NCBI GenBank assembly: GCA_902547535.1
Contig: CACCOB010000003.1
Location: 62,001 to 126,000, forward strand
Source: an uncultured Pelagibacteraceae bacterium
GTDB taxonomy: Bacteria; Pseudomonadota; Alphaproteobacteria; Pelagibacterales; Pelagibacteraceae
Length of the DNA stretch: 64,000 nt
Direction: 5' to 3'
Shown: positions 8,861 to 18,951 of the stretch, in pieces
Numbering within the stretch: position 1 is the first letter of the stretch
How the letters are laid out: the number at the start of each line of letters is the position of its first letter
Notes under the pieces: model-generated
What the model saw: the letters and a program-made list of their open reading frames with translations, nothing else
What the model was told of the DNA's origin: nothing
Databases searched by the model: none
Position numbers and translations under genes: made by a program

Positions 8861-9849
8861 CCCCAGACCACCCAAAAATTAATTATGGTAAAACAGGTAT
8901 TTTAATTGTTAATCTTGGCACACCTGACTCAACGAGTTGGTTAGATATAAGGAAATATTTAAAAGAATTCTTATCAGACAGACGAGTAATTGAAGTTAAT
9001 CCCTTAATTTGGCAAGTAATACTTAACTTATTTATACTTACCTTTAGACCTTCTAAAACAGCTAAAGCGTATAAAGAAATATGGATGGAAGATAAAAATA
9101 TGTCTCCTTTAAGATATTTTACAGAAAGACAAGCAGAAAAACTATCTAATCAAATTGGTAACGAAAATTTAATTGTTGATTTCGCTATGAGATATGGAAA
9201 TCCAAGTATTAAAAGTAAAATTCATGAACTTCAAAAAAAAGGTTGTGAAAATTTAGTTATATTACCTCTGTATCCTCAGTATGCTGCCGCGACTACAGCA
9301 ACAGTTTGTGATGAGATTTATAGAACTTTAATGAAAATGAGATGGCAACCAAATCTTAAAATAATTCCTCATTATGAATCTGAACCATTATATATTGAGG
9401 CGATTAAAAATAGTATTTTAAAAAAGATAAATGAAATTAATTGGAAGCCCGATTTAATAATTGCATCTTATCATGGAATTCCAAAAAAATATTTTGATAA
9501 AGGTGACCCTTATCATTGCTATTGTCATAAAACTACCAGATTAATTTCAGAAGTGTATTCAGATATTGAAATTAAAACCACCTTTCAATCTAGATTTGGT
9601 CCACAAGAGTGGTTGCAACCTTATACAGATAAAACATTTGAAGACTTACCTAAAGAAGGTAAAAAAAATATTTTAGTTATTTGCCCTGGGTTTTCATCTG
9701 ACTGTGTAGAAACTTTAGAGGAAATATCGATCCAAGGTAAAGAAAGTTTTATCAAATCAGGCGGTGAAAATTTTGAAATGGTACCATGTTTGAACGACAG
9801 TGAAGATCATATTTCATTGTTAAAACATCTAGTTACGAAAAACTTATAA
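8857..9849 (+). CDS. hemH: ferrochelatase
   Basis: Ferrochelatase inserts Fe2+ into protoporphyrin IX, the last step of heme synthesis. The N-terminal VNLGTPDS, the active-site histidine in ASYHGIPKKYFDKGDPY, and the TFQSRFGPQEWLQPYT region are all standard for the 330-residue bacterial enzyme. CYCH follows the active-site loop, but no iron-sulfur cluster arrangement is evident. It is co-transcribed with hemE (4-base overlap) and hemJ (3 bases away). Confidence 0.97.
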   Translation: MTPDHPKINYGKTGILIVNLGTPDSTSWLDIRKYLKEFLSDRRVIEVNPLIWQVILNLFILTFRPSKTAKAYKEIWMEDKNMSPLRYFTERQAEKLSNQIGNENLIVDFAMRYGNPSIKSKIHELQKKGCENLVILPLYPQYAAATTATVCDEIYRTLMKMRWQPNLKIIPHYESEPLYIEAIKNSILKKINEINWKPDLIIASYHGIPKKYFDKGDPYHCYCHKTTRLISEVYSDIEIKTTFQSRFGPQEWLQPYTDKTFEDLPKEGKKNILVICPGFSSDCVETLEEISIQGKESFIKSGGENFEMVPCLNDSEDHISLLKHLVTKNL

Positions 9850-9852
9850 TTT

Positions 9853-10287
9853 ATGAGTGGATATCTTTTATTTAAATCTCTGCACTTAATTGCCGTTATT
9901 TCTTGGATGGCTGGACTATTATATTTACCAAGAATATTTGTTTATCATGTAGAAAACTTTGAAAAAGAACAAGCTTCAAAAATCTTTGAGACAATGGAAA
10001 AAAAGCTTTACAATTACATAATGAGACCAGCTATGATTTTATCATGGCTTTTTGGAATAATTTTAATTTGGATTAATGGTATCGAAAGTTTTGCTTATTT
10101 ATGGGTTCAACTTAAAATCATTTTTGTTGTAATATTAACTATCTATCATGAATATCTTGGCAAATGCATGCGTTTACTAAAACTGAAAGAGAACAAAAAA
10201 TCATCAAAATTTTATAGAATTATCAATGAAATACCTACAGTTTTGCTTATTTTTATAGTTTTCATTGTAGTTTTTAAGCCTATCTAG
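9853..10287 (+). CDS. hemJ: protoporphyrinogen IX oxidase, HemJ type
   Basis: HemJ is the membrane enzyme that oxidises protoporphyrinogen IX to protoporphyrin IX in many alphaproteobacteria and cyanobacteria lacking HemG/HemY. The 144-residue protein has four hydrophobic segments and the family stretch KSLHLIAVISWMAGLLYLPR with its conserved histidine near residue 11 (heme ligand in the family); a second conserved part is KLYNYIMRPAMILSW. Its position directly after hemH closes the late heme pathway in one operon. Confidence 0.93.
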   Translation: MSGYLLFKSLHLIAVISWMAGLLYLPRIFVYHVENFEKEQASKIFETMEKKLYNYIMRPAMILSWLFGIILIWINGIESFAYLWVQLKIIFVVILTIYHEYLGKCMRLLKLKENKKSSKFYRIINEIPTVLLIFIVFIVVFKPI

Positions 10288-10346
10288 GGTTGAAATTTTT
10301 ATATCAGTATATATATTTAATTTATCTTTAATAAAAACTTCCAAAC

Positions 10347-11618
10347 ATGAATATTCAAGAACTAAAAGAAAAAAGCTCTGAAAAGTTGATCACTGAAGCT
10401 GAAAAACTTGGAATAGAAAACGCTAGCACATTAAGAAGACAAGAAATTTATTTTGCAATTTTAAAAAAGCTTGCAGAAAAAGGAGAAGAAATAACTGGTG
10501 GAGGAGTTTTACAATTACTCCAGGATGGTTTTGGTTTTCTTAGAGCAATGGAATCGAATTATTTACCTGGAGCTGATGATATTTATGTAAGTCCGAGTCA
10601 AATTAGAAGATTTGGTCTAAGAACTGGTGATACTGTAGAGGGCCCTATTAGATCTCCAAAAGATGGAGAAAGATATTTTGCACTTCTTCAAGTAAGCAAA
10701 ATAAATTTTGAAGAGCCAGATAAGTTTAAACATAAAATAGCGTTTGATAACCTAACTCCTCTTTATCCGAATAAACAACTAGGAATGGAAATAGAGTCAA
10801 ATAAAATTGAAAAAAAACCTGACTTAACTCCAAGATTAATTGATTTGGTGAGTCCTATTGGCAAGGGTCAAAGATCTTTAATTATTTCTCCTCCAAAAGC
10901 TGGAAAAACAATGATTTTACAAAGTATTGCTAACTCTATAACAGCCAATCACCCTGAATGTTACCTTATGGTTCTTCTAATTGATGAAAGGCCAGAGGAA
11001 GTTACAGATATGCAAAGAACTGTAAAAGGTGAAGTAATAAGCTCAACATTTGATGAGCCAGCTCAACGTCATGTAGCTGTTGCAGAAATGGTGATTGAAA
11101 AAGCTAAAAGATTAACTGAACATAAAAAAGATGTTGTCATTCTTTTAGACTCTATTACAAGATTAGGAAGAGCTTATAATGCTGTTGTTCCAAGTTCTGG
11201 GAAGGTTTTAACAGGTGGAGTGGACGCTAATGCACTACAGAGGCCAAAAAGATTTTTTGGGGCAGCTAGAAATATTGAGGAGGGGGGCTCTCTTACAATA
11301 ATTGCGACTGCTTTAATAGATACTGGTAGCAGGATGGATGAAGTAATTTTTGAGGAATTTAAAGGAACTGGAAATAGTGAAACTATTCTAGATAGAAAAA
11401 TATCAGAGAAAAGAATATACCCAGCAATTGATATTACTAAGTCTGGAACTAGAAGAGAAGAGTTAATTTTTGACAAAAATGATCTACAAAAAATGAACGT
11501 TTTAAGAAGAATTATTGCTCCCATGGGTTCTATGGATGCAATCGATTTTATTAATTCAAAACTTAAAACAACAAAAAATAATGCTGAATTTTTTAATTCA
11601 ATGAATAAGCCCTCGTAA
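10347..11618 (+). CDS. rho: transcription termination factor Rho
   Basis: Rho is the hexameric RNA-dependent ATPase that ends transcription of untranslated RNA. It has an N-terminal helical region ([14 protein letters not shown]), the cold-shock-like RNA-binding domain with GFGFLR, Walker A PPKAGKT (about residue 181) and the R-loop [13 protein letters not shown]. At 423 residues it is complete and lacks the insertion found in some high-GC groups. It follows hemJ after 59 bases. In related genomes mnmE comes soon after; here two sugar/sulfate-transfer genes intervene. Confidence 0.97.
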   Translation: MNIQELKEKSSEKLITEAEKLGIENASTLRRQEIYFAILKKLAEKGEEITGGGVLQLLQDGFGFLRAMESNYLPGADDIYVSPSQIRRFGLRTGDTVEGPIRSPKDGERYFALLQVSKINFEEPDKFKHKIAFDNLTPLYPNKQLGMEIESNKIEKKPDLTPRLIDLVSPIGKGQRSLIISPPKAGKTMILQSIANSITANHPECYLMVLLIDERPEEVTDMQRTVKGEVISSTFDEPAQRHVAVAEMVIEKAKRLTEHKKDVVILLDSITRLGRAYNAVVPSSGKVLTGGVDANALQRPKRFFGAARNIEEGGSLTIIATALIDTGSRMDEVIFEEFKGTGNSETILDRKISEKRIYPAIDITKSGTRREELIFDKNDLQKMNVLRRIIAPMGSMDAIDFINSKLKTTKNNAEFFNSMNKPS

Positions 11619-11621
11619 AAA

Positions 11622-12491
11622 TCACAAATAACCTAACTCTTTCATGTCTTTTTCAAATTCAGAAGCAATTTCATTTGAAATATTTTTGTCTAAAATATTT
11701 CTCCAATCATTTTTTGGACCAAGATAAAAAAATTTATTTTTCTTCCCAGTTTGAATATTATAAATACTTTCAGTAAATCCATAATTATCCTCCATGCTTT
11801 TTAATCTATCAAATGAGCTATTTTTTATAGACTCACTTATTTGTTTGTGAGAAAATTTAACTCTTAAAATATCACCTAGAAATTCAGATAATTTAAAAAA
11901 TTCTTTTTGAGGGTTACTAATTAAATCTTCATATTTAATTAGTAAAAAATTCTTCCTCATTAATTTCCAGGATCTATAATGTGTTTGCCATGATCCTATA
12001 ACTTGAGGTAACTGAAAATTTTTTTTTTTCGAAAATTTTTTTTTCTCAATTTCTGATAAAGTTATGACTTGGGATTTACTAAACATAAATTCCTTTGCAT
12101 CATTGTATTTTTTAAGACTATAATGATTTTTCAATGATGTAATCACATTTCTTGGATCTCGGACAATATAAATTGTTGCAAGTGTATTATTTAAATTTGT
12201 GAAATCAGAATTTTTGTATCGAATATTCATATTGTGAGTTTTAAAAATTCTAATTCTTTTATCAGAATTGATTTTTTGTTGGGCATTTATCCAATTTCTA
12301 GATACTTCTTCAAAATCTAAACAGTCTTTAACTAAATTTTCAAATTGCGCTTTTCCTGGAAATGGCATAATTGCTTGCAGATGGTTTAAATTCATTTCTC
12401 TTTTTTTATTATTTGCAAATAGTAAAGATATAATAAAAAATCTTAACCATGTGTTTCCACTCTTTGGGTATGATGCCAACCAAATTATCAT
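11622..12491 (-). CDS. sulfotransferase-family protein
   Basis: The 289-residue protein has the two PAPS-binding signatures of cytosolic-type sulfotransferases: the 5'-phosphosulfate loop [14 protein letters not shown] at residues 6-19 and the 3'-phosphate site [13 protein letters not shown] near residues 107-119, with [10 protein letters not shown] after it. It should transfer a sulfuryl group from PAPS to a hydroxyl or amine; the acceptor is unknown. It is divergent (46 bases) from a GT41-like glycosyltransferase, which suggests that both modify the same surface glycan or protein. The pair interrupts the usual rho-mnmE order and is a candidate acquired cassette. Confidence 0.85.
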   Translation of the reverse strand: MIIWLASYPKSGNTWLRFFIISLLFANNKKREMNLNHLQAIMPFPGKAQFENLVKDCLDFEEVSRNWINAQQKINSDKRIRIFKTHNMNIRYKNSDFTNLNNTLATIYIVRDPRNVITSLKNHYSLKKYNDAKEFMFSKSQVITLSEIEKKKFSKKKNFQLPQVIGSWQTHYRSWKLMRKNFLLIKYEDLISNPQKEFFKLSEFLGDILRVKFSHKQISESIKNSSFDRLKSMEDNYGFTESIYNIQTGKKNKFFYLGPKNDWRNILDKNISNEIASEFEKDMKELGYL

Positions 12492-12537
12492 ATAAAATTG
12501 TGTGTATAATTAAATTTAACTATAATATATTTTATAG

Positions 12538-14229
12538 ATGCTAAGTAGAATTTTACAAGAATCAATAAGCGATCTATTTTCAAAAAAAAAATATAATGAA
12601 ATAATTGTTAAAATAGAGGAGTACTCATCTCAAAAAGATAGACCTCCTGGATTATCATCTATTATTGGAGTTTGCAGAATGCTTAACCCTGTCAAATCCA
12701 AATCTGATTTAATGTTAGCTTTAAATGATTTTGAAGATGCATTTATTAAGTCAAAAGATCCAAATCTCAGTATTGAGGCATTGTGTAATTTCATAAGTAT
12801 TTGTATTGGTGATTTTAAAAAATATATTGAACAAAAACATTTTTTAAATGCAAAGAAGATGTTTTTAAAAATTGAGAAAGAAATTGGATATAATGAAAAA
12901 CTTTATATTCATGGAGTGGATTTATTTAATCATTTTTGTGATCATAACAAACTAAAATATTTATTAAGTTCTTTGATAAAAAATAATACAAAGTCGAAAT
13001 CAATTATATGTTCTTACGGATTTTTCAATAACTACGGATATGATTGGAAACAAGAGGATTACTATAATTTTTCAATTAAGTTTAAAGATTATTTTGAAAG
13101 TTTTGCAATAAAGAATCTTGATCAAATTGAATATAAAAAAAATAAAAAAATCAAAATCTGCTTTGTTTCCTCTGACTTTCTCAGTCATTCTCTAAGTTAT
13201 TTTACTAAAGCCTTATTAGCCAACTTAGATAAAAATTCTTTTGAAACTTATGGTATTTATCTTGGTTCCAATAATGATGCAGATCCATCCAATCAAGAAA
13301 TAGTCAAAGTATTTGATAACTGGCTAAATTTAAGTGACCAAAAAAATGAGAAAATAATAGAGATAATTCAAAAAGAAAAGATAGAAATTTTAGTTGATCA
13401 AATGGGTTTAACTCAAGGAAATAGAATAGAAATATTCAATTCTAGAGTATCTCCATTACAAGTTTCTTGGAATGCATATTGTAATACTGTTGGTTTTGAT
13501 AATATTGATTATTTAATTGCAGACAAAAATTTAATATATAAAAACGAGGAAAAATATTATTCTGAGAAAGTTTTGAAATTAAATAATATTTGGAATTCTC
13601 ACTCTGGATTAAAGTTTGAAAGGCGGTTTTCAGATATCCCATTTAAAAAAAATAATTTCATTACATTTGGATCCTTTAACAACTTTTTAAAAATTTCAGA
13701 TAGTGTAATCAATGTTTGGAGTAGTATTCTAAAGAATATAAAAAAATCAAAGCTTATTTTAAAGTCATCATATAATTATGATACAGAAATTATTTTAAAA
13801 AAATTTGAAAAATATGGCGTAGCCAGTTCTGTTGAAATTCTAAATAGACAGGACTATATAGATCTAGAAGATCATTTAAGATTGTATGAGAATATAGATA
13901 TTGCGCTTGATACATTTCCTTATAATGGGGTAACAACTTCCTTTGAGGCTCTGTGGTCAGGAGTTCCTGTGATATCTATGAAGGGATTTAATTTTAATTC
14001 TAGATGTGGTGAAAGTATTCTAATTAATGCAAATTTAAAAGATTTCTTAGCATTATCTGAGGATGATTATATTAAAAAGGCTATTTTCTTTTCTGAAAAT
14101 ATTTCAATTTTAGAAGAAGAAAGAAAAAAAATCTTTGATAACATACTAGATACTAAATTATTTAATAATAAAGACTTTTCTAAAGATTTTAAAGAAGGTA
14201 TTCTGAGTGTTTACAATAGAAACAAATAA
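12538..14229 (+). CDS. GT41 (O-GlcNAc transferase / SPINDLY-like) glycosyltransferase
   Basis: The C-terminal half (about residues 205-560) matches the OGT catalytic region: ICFVSSDFLSHSLSYF starts the first Rossmann lobe, SPLQVSWNAYCNTVGF the middle, and DIALDTFPYNGVTTSFEALW near residues 458-477 is the UDP-sugar site. The N-terminal ~200 residues are helical but lack clear TPR signatures, so the TPR array usual in this family is short or degenerate. Family members transfer GlcNAc or another sugar to Ser/Thr of proteins. Substrate and donor here are unknown. mnmE follows after 8 bases, so the gene is read into it. Confidence 0.82.
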   Translation: MLSRILQESISDLFSKKKYNEIIVKIEEYSSQKDRPPGLSSIIGVCRMLNPVKSKSDLMLALNDFEDAFIKSKDPNLSIEALCNFISICIGDFKKYIEQKHFLNAKKMFLKIEKEIGYNEKLYIHGVDLFNHFCDHNKLKYLLSSLIKNNTKSKSIICSYGFFNNYGYDWKQEDYYNFSIKFKDYFESFAIKNLDQIEYKKNKKIKICFVSSDFLSHSLSYFTKALLANLDKNSFETYGIYLGSNNDADPSNQEIVKVFDNWLNLSDQKNEKIIEIIQKEKIEILVDQMGLTQGNRIEIFNSRVSPLQVSWNAYCNTVGFDNIDYLIADKNLIYKNEEKYYSEKVLKLNNIWNSHSGLKFERRFSDIPFKKNNFITFGSFNNFLKISDSVINVWSSILKNIKKSKLILKSSYNYDTEIILKKFEKYGVASSVEILNRQDYIDLEDHLRLYENIDIALDTFPYNGVTTSFEALWSGVPVISMKGFNFNSRCGESILINANLKDFLALSEDDYIKKAIFFSENISILEEERKKIFDNILDTKLFNNKDFSKDFKEGILSVYNRNK

Positions 14230-14237
14230 AAATACCT

Positions 14238-15569
14238 ATGACTATTTATGCTCTTTCATCAGGACCTGGTGTATCAGGAATTGCAGTTATTAGAATCTCT
14301 GGTATTGAAACTTCAGACGCAATCAGGCAAATTACAAATAATAAACTTCCTAACCCAAGACTAGCAACTCTAAAAAAATTCAATAAATTTAATACTTCTG
14401 AGCTAATTGATGAGGGTATATTGTTATGGTTTCCTGCCCCTGAGAGCTACACAGGAGAAGATATGGCAGAAATTCACGTTCATGGTAGCATAGCTGTTGT
14501 AAAATCAATCTTAGATCAACTTTCAAAAGTTAAAAACTGTCGATTGGCAGAACCTGGTGAATTCACAAAACTAGCTTTTCAAAATGGGAAAATAAATCTT
14601 CTTAAAGCTGAAAGTATTTCAGATTTAATCTCTGCAGAAACTGAAATCCAAAGGCAGCAAGCTGTCAAAATAATGAGTGGAAGAAGTTCTGAAAAATTCA
14701 ATTCTCTTCGAAAAAAACTTTTAAAAATTTTATCAAATGTTGAAGCTAAAATTGACTTTCCAGAAGAAGATCTTCCAGAAGATGTAATTCAAAATATTAA
14801 AGAAGACTCTGAAAAAATAAGAAAAGAAATTGAAAAAATTTTGGATGATCAAAAAGTTGGAGAAAGAATTAGGGAAGGTTTTAAGATTGCAATTATTGGA
14901 CCTACTAATGCAGGAAAATCTTCTTTACTTAATTATCTTTCTAATCGTGATATAGCTATTGTTTCAGAAATTGCAGGAACAACAAGAGATGTTATCGAAG
15001 CACATTTAAATTTAGATGGTTACCCTGTTGTGATTTCTGATACTGCTGGGATAAGAGAATCCAAAAATGAAATAGAAAAAAAAGGAATTAAATTAGCTCT
15101 GAAACGTGCTGAGGATGCTGATTTAAATATAATAGTAATAGAGCCAAAAAGTATTGATTTTACTGGATTTTTGAATGATCTAGTGAGTAAAAAATCAATA
15201 ATTGTAATAAATAAAATAGATCTTGGTTACAAAAATATTAACAATGAAATTTCAAAATTTAATCCAATTTTTTTATCAATTAAAAATGAAACAAACTTAA
15301 ATGAATTGATTAATCGAATAAAAGACAAATTAAAAAATAAATTTGTAAGTTCTAACGAAACTTTAATTACTAGAGAAAGACATAGACAAAGCTTAGAGGC
15401 TTGTGTTCAAAATTTAAAAAACTTTGAAGAAAAAAATTCCCATCAGGATTTCGATAAAGCTGCAGAGGATTTAAGGTTGGCAACCAGACACTTAGGTATG
15501 ATTGTAGGAAAAGTAGATGTTGAAGAAATATTAGGTTCCATTTTTAGTGATTTCTGTATAGGTAAATAA
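14238..15569 (+). CDS. mnmE: tRNA modification GTPase MnmE
   Basis: MnmE with MnmG adds the carboxymethylaminomethyl group to U34 of certain tRNAs. The N-terminal folate-binding domain (IYALSSGPGVSGIAVIRISG), the G domain with GPTNAGKSSLLN, DTAGIRE and NKIDL, and the C-terminal catalytic CIGK motif at the last four residues are all there. At 443 residues it is normal. The partner mnmG lies 76 bases downstream. Confidence 0.97.
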   Translation: MTIYALSSGPGVSGIAVIRISGIETSDAIRQITNNKLPNPRLATLKKFNKFNTSELIDEGILLWFPAPESYTGEDMAEIHVHGSIAVVKSILDQLSKVKNCRLAEPGEFTKLAFQNGKINLLKAESISDLISAETEIQRQQAVKIMSGRSSEKFNSLRKKLLKILSNVEAKIDFPEEDLPEDVIQNIKEDSEKIRKEIEKILDDQKVGERIREGFKIAIIGPTNAGKSSLLNYLSNRDIAIVSEIAGTTRDVIEAHLNLDGYPVVISDTAGIRESKNEIEKKGIKLALKRAEDADLNIIVIEPKSIDFTGFLNDLVSKKSIIVINKIDLGYKNINNEISKFNPIFLSIKNETNLNELINRIKDKLKNKFVSSNETLITRERHRQSLEACVQNLKNFEEKNSHQDFDKAAEDLRLATRHLGMIVGKVDVEEILGSIFSDFCIGK

Positions 15570-15645
15570 GTATCTAATTTAGTCACTTTTTTCACATTTT
15601 TAACTGTTTTCTTGTAAATTTTAATATCAATAATAAATTACAGCT

Positions 15646-17517
15646 ATGAAAAATGAGATGTCATTTGATGTAGTCGTAATTGGTGGCGGTCACGCTGGCT
15701 GCGAGGCAGCAGCAGCATCTGCTAGATTAGGTGTCAATACCGCCTTATTTACACATAAGTTTGATACTATTGGTGAAATGTCATGTAATCCAGCTATAGG
15801 GGGATTAGGTAAAGGTCATCTTGTTCGCGAGATAGACGCACTTGATGGTGTAATGGGAGAGGTTGCAGATAAATCAGGAATACAATTTCGATTATTAAAT
15901 AGAAGTAGAGGCCCAGCTGTACGAGGACCGCGTACCCAAAGTGATAGATCACTATATAAAAAATATATGCAAGAAAAACTTTTAAATTATTGTAATTTAA
16001 GCATTTTTTGCGATCCTGTAATTGAGTTTATTTTTGAAAAAAACAATATAATTGGTTTTATTACACAAGAGGGTAAAAAAGTACTATCATCTAAAGTAAT
16101 CCTAACAACTGGAACTTTTTTAAATGGTTTAATTCACATTGGTGAAGAAAAAACACCTGCAGGAAGATTTAATGAAAAACCTTCAACAGGTCTAAGTGAA
16201 CAGTTAGAAAAATATGATTTTAAAATTGGAAGATTAAAAACAGGAACACCACCAAGATTGGATGCAACGACAATTAATTTCGAAAAACTCGAAGAGCAAC
16301 ACGCGGATGAAGATCCATATTTTTTTTCTTTCCTAACAAAAAAAAATATTAATAGACAAATTTCATGTAGGATGACTTATACTAATCGAGCAGTTCATGA
16401 GATCATATCTAAAAACATTAAAAGTAGTGCTATGTACTCAGGAAGTATCCAAGGTGTAGGTCCTAGATATTGTCCTTCCATAGAAGATAAAATTGTAAAG
16501 TTTGCTGACAAGCAAAAACATCAAATATTTTTAGAGCCAGAGGGCCTAAATGATAAAACAATCTACCCTAATGGGATTTCAACCTCTCTACCTGCTGAAA
16601 TACAGCAAGAAATATGCAATAATATCAATGGTTTAGAAAGCGTTAAGATTTTAAGGCCTGGTTACGCAATAGAATATGATTTTGTGGACCCGCGGGAGTT
16701 ATTCCTAACTCTAGAGACAAAAAAAATTAAAAATCTTTACCTTGCAGGACAAATAAATGGAACAACAGGCTATGAAGAAGCTGCGGCACAAGGATTGATA
16801 GCTGGAATAAATGCTGCTCTCTCTATTAAAGGTAAAGAACCATTCATACTTGACAGATCTGAGGCATACATAGGCGTTATGATAGATGATTTGGTTACAA
16901 AAGGAGTTGCAGAGCCTTATAGAATGTTCACCTCAAGGGCAGAATACAGGTTATCTTTGAGATCTGATAATGCAGATATAAGACTTACACAAAAAGGAAT
17001 TGATATTGGTTTAATATTAGATGAGAGGAAATTTATATATAAAGAGAAAGCTTTTAAATTGGATAAAAGTCTTAAAAATATGGAAAATTCTTTAATTTCC
17101 CCTTCAAAAGCATCTCAATTTGGAATTAATATTGCTAAAGATGGGGTTAAAAGAAACGCACTAGAAATATTGAGCCAAAAGTCAGTAAATATGAGTAAAA
17201 TTCGTGAAATTTGGCCGGAAATAAAATATGTTTCACGTGAAATCGATGAGCAAATTGAGATAAAGGCCCACTATAAAGGATATTTGAAGAAGCAAGATGC
17301 AGATATTTTAGCATTCAAAAGAGATGAAAATCTTAAAATACCTGAAAATCTTGATTATGATCAATTCTCTGGATTATCAAATGAAGTTAAATCAAAATTC
17401 AAGAAAATAAAGCCAAAAACACTTGGTCAAGCCCTTAGAATAGATGGAATAACTCCAGCAGCAGTATATATTTTGTTGTCTCATGTCAAAAGAAAGTCTA
17501 TTAAGCATATAGCTTGA
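15646..17517 (+). CDS. mnmG: tRNA uridine-5-carboxymethylaminomethyl modification enzyme MnmG (GidA)
   Basis: MnmG is the FAD-dependent partner of MnmE in U34 tRNA modification. The dinucleotide-binding loop [13 protein letters not shown], the [19 protein letters not shown] signature and the second FAD motif [16 protein letters not shown] are present. The family's active-site cysteines are in the expected regions. The 623 residues are full length; a second ATG four codons in ([11 protein letters not shown]) is an alternative start. A near-perfect parS sequence lies within its 3' part at 17229-17244, where it encodes VSRE. The rsmG start codon overlaps its stop. Confidence 0.97.
   Translation: MKNEMSFDVVVIGGGHAGCEAAAASARLGVNTALFTHKFDTIGEMSCNPAIGGLGKGHLVREIDALDGVMGEVADKSGIQFRLLNRSRGPAVRGPRTQSDRSLYKKYMQEKLLNYCNLSIFCDPVIEFIFEKNNIIGFITQEGKKVLSSKVILTTGTFLNGLIHIGEEKTPAGRFNEKPSTGLSEQLEKYDFKIGRLKTGTPPRLDATTINFEKLEEQHADEDPYFFSFLTKKNINRQISCRMTYTNRAVHEIISKNIKSSAMYSGSIQGVGPRYCPSIEDKIVKFADKQKHQIFLEPEGLNDKTIYPNGISTSLPAEIQQEICNNINGLESVKILRPGYAIEYDFVDPRELFLTLETKKIKNLYLAGQINGTTGYEEAAAQGLIAGINAALSIKGKEPFILDRSEAYIGVMIDDLVTKGVAEPYRMFTSRAEYRLSLRSDNADIRLTQKGIDIGLILDERKFIYKEKAFKLDKSLKNMENSLISPSKASQFGINIAKDGVKRNALEILSQKSVNMSKIREIWPEIKYVSREIDEQIEIKAHYKGYLKKQDADILAFKRDENLKIPENLDYDQFSGLSNEVKSKFKKIKPKTLGQALRIDGITPAAVYILLSHVKRKSIKHIA
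17229..17244. promoter_or_regulatory. parS: parS-like ParB-binding site inside mnmG
   Basis: TGTTTCACGTGAAATC matches the universal parS palindrome TGTTTCACGTGAAACA at 14 of 16 bases, including the central TTTCACGTGAAA. It is 332 bases before a perfect copy in rsmG and 0.9 kb from parA. It lies in coding sequence. Confidence 0.8.
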
Positions 17518-18158
17518 TTGATTCGAAAATAATAAAAACAGATAAAATTTACCTTCCAAATGTTTCACGTGAAACACTAAAGGAGTTAGAAGACTATTCA
17601 CAATCAATTTTAAATACAAATAAGAAAATAAATTTGATAAGTTCAAGTACAGAAAAGTCAATAAATATGAGGCATATTTATGATAGTGCACAAACTATTG
17701 ATTTTATTGATAAAAATGATATAACTGTTTGCACTGATCTTGGTTCTGGTGCTGGGCTCCCTAGTATAGTTTTAGGTATTTTGATGAAATCAAAAAAACG
17801 AGGTTTTAAGCTAATTTTTTACGAAAAAAGTTATCATAAAAGCAATTTCTTAATAGAGATGGCAAAAAAGTTTAAATTAGAAGCAAAAATTTATCATAAA
17901 AATATATTTGAGGAGAAAAATCTAGTGACAGATGTAATAATTTGTCGAGCGTTCAAACCTTTGCCAGTGATTTTTGATATAGCAACAACGAATTTTAAAA
18001 ATTTTAAATACATAATCATGTATTTAGGAAAGAGTGGAAAAAAAATTTTAAAAGATGTCTCCACGAAATGGAAATTTGACTTAGAGGAAATGAAAAGTAT
18101 TACAAGTGAAAAGTCATCAGTAGTAAAAATTTCAAATTTAAAAAAAAAATATGAATAG
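17514..18158 (+). CDS. rsmG: 16S rRNA (guanine-N7) methyltransferase RsmG (GidB)
   Basis: RsmG methylates N7 of G527 of 16S rRNA using SAM. The SAM-binding glycine loop [13 protein letters not shown] is near residue 76, and [23 protein letters not shown] corresponds to the conserved N-terminal helix region of GidB. The only plausible start is TTG at 17514, overlapping the mnmG TGA. The codons for NVSRET contain a perfect parS site. At 214 residues it is normal. parA begins inside its last codons. Confidence 0.94.
   Translation: MIDSKIIKTDKIYLPNVSRETLKELEDYSQSILNTNKKINLISSSTEKSINMRHIYDSAQTIDFIDKNDITVCTDLGSGAGLPSIVLGILMKSKKRGFKLIFYEKSYHKSNFLIEMAKKFKLEAKIYHKNIFEEKNLVTDVIICRAFKPLPVIFDIATTNFKNFKYIIMYLGKSGKKILKDVSTKWKFDLEEMKSITSEKSSVVKISNLKKKYE
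17561..17576. promoter_or_regulatory. parS: perfect parS centromere site inside rsmG
   Basis: TGTTTCACGTGAAACA is identical to the consensus 16-base parS palindrome bound by chromosomal ParB. It lies in the 5' coding part of rsmG, 575 bases upstream of parA and about 9.8 kb from the probable oriC, the expected arrangement for chromosome segregation systems. Confidence 0.95.
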
Positions 18159-18951
18159 GAAAATTATTTCAGTCATAAACCAGAAAGGAGGAGTAGGTAA
18201 GACCACTACTGTAATCAATCTTGCCGCTGGCTTATCGATGAAAGGGAAAAAAATTCTTGTAATTGATCTTGATCCACAAGGTAATGCTACTACAGGACTT
18301 GGATTATCTAACACAACAAGTTCTAATAAAACTATTTATAATGTATTAAATGGAAATAAAAAAATTTCTGAGGTAATCCAGCCTACAAGCTTTGAAAATT
18401 TAGATTTAGTATCATCAAATGTTGATTTATCTGGGCTAGAGGTGGAAACAGCAGGCGACAGCCGTAGAGCCTTTAAATTAAAGGACGAATTATCATTGAT
18501 TTTAAACAATTCTGAGCCATCTTATGATTATATCATAATTGACTGCCCACCTTCCTTAAGTCTTCTAACAATTATGGCATTGGTCGCTTCTGATGCACTT
18601 GTGGTACCACTTCAAACAGAATTCTTCGCTCTGGAAGGACTCACGCAGCTTATCAAAACAATTGAAAGGATAAAGTCCAATCTAAATCCAAATTTAAATA
18701 TAAGAGGAATACTTCTGACAATGTATGACAAGAGAAATAAATTGTCAGGAGAGGTAGAAATAGAGGCAAGGAACTATTTTAAGGATAAAGTTTATAGTAC
18801 AGCTGTACCACGAAATGTCAGACTATCAGAGGCACCCTCACATGGTGTTCCAGTTCTTATTTATGACAAGACTTGCCCAGGCAGTAGAGCATATTTCAGT
18901 TTTACAGAGGAATTTTTAAACCAAGATAAACCAGTGGAGAGTGCAGCATGA
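18151..18951 (+). CDS. parA: chromosome partitioning ATPase ParA
   Basis: ParA is the Walker-type ATPase that binds DNA non-specifically in its ATP form and moves ParB-parS complexes, and so newly replicated origins. The deviant Walker A KGGVGKTT starts at residue 12, with IDLDPQGNAT (A' motif) and IIDCPPSLSLLT (Walker B). At 266 residues it is the chromosomal (Soj) type, without an N-terminal helix-turn-helix extension. It overlaps rsmG by 8 bases and parB by 4. Confidence 0.97.
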   Translation: MNRKIISVINQKGGVGKTTTVINLAAGLSMKGKKILVIDLDPQGNATTGLGLSNTTSSNKTIYNVLNGNKKISEVIQPTSFENLDLVSSNVDLSGLEVETAGDSRRAFKLKDELSLILNNSEPSYDYIIIDCPPSLSLLTIMALVASDALVVPLQTEFFALEGLTQLIKTIERIKSNLNPNLNIRGILLTMYDKRNKLSGEVEIEARNYFKDKVYSTAVPRNVRLSEAPSHGVPVLIYDKTCPGSRAYFSFTEEFLNQDKPVESAA

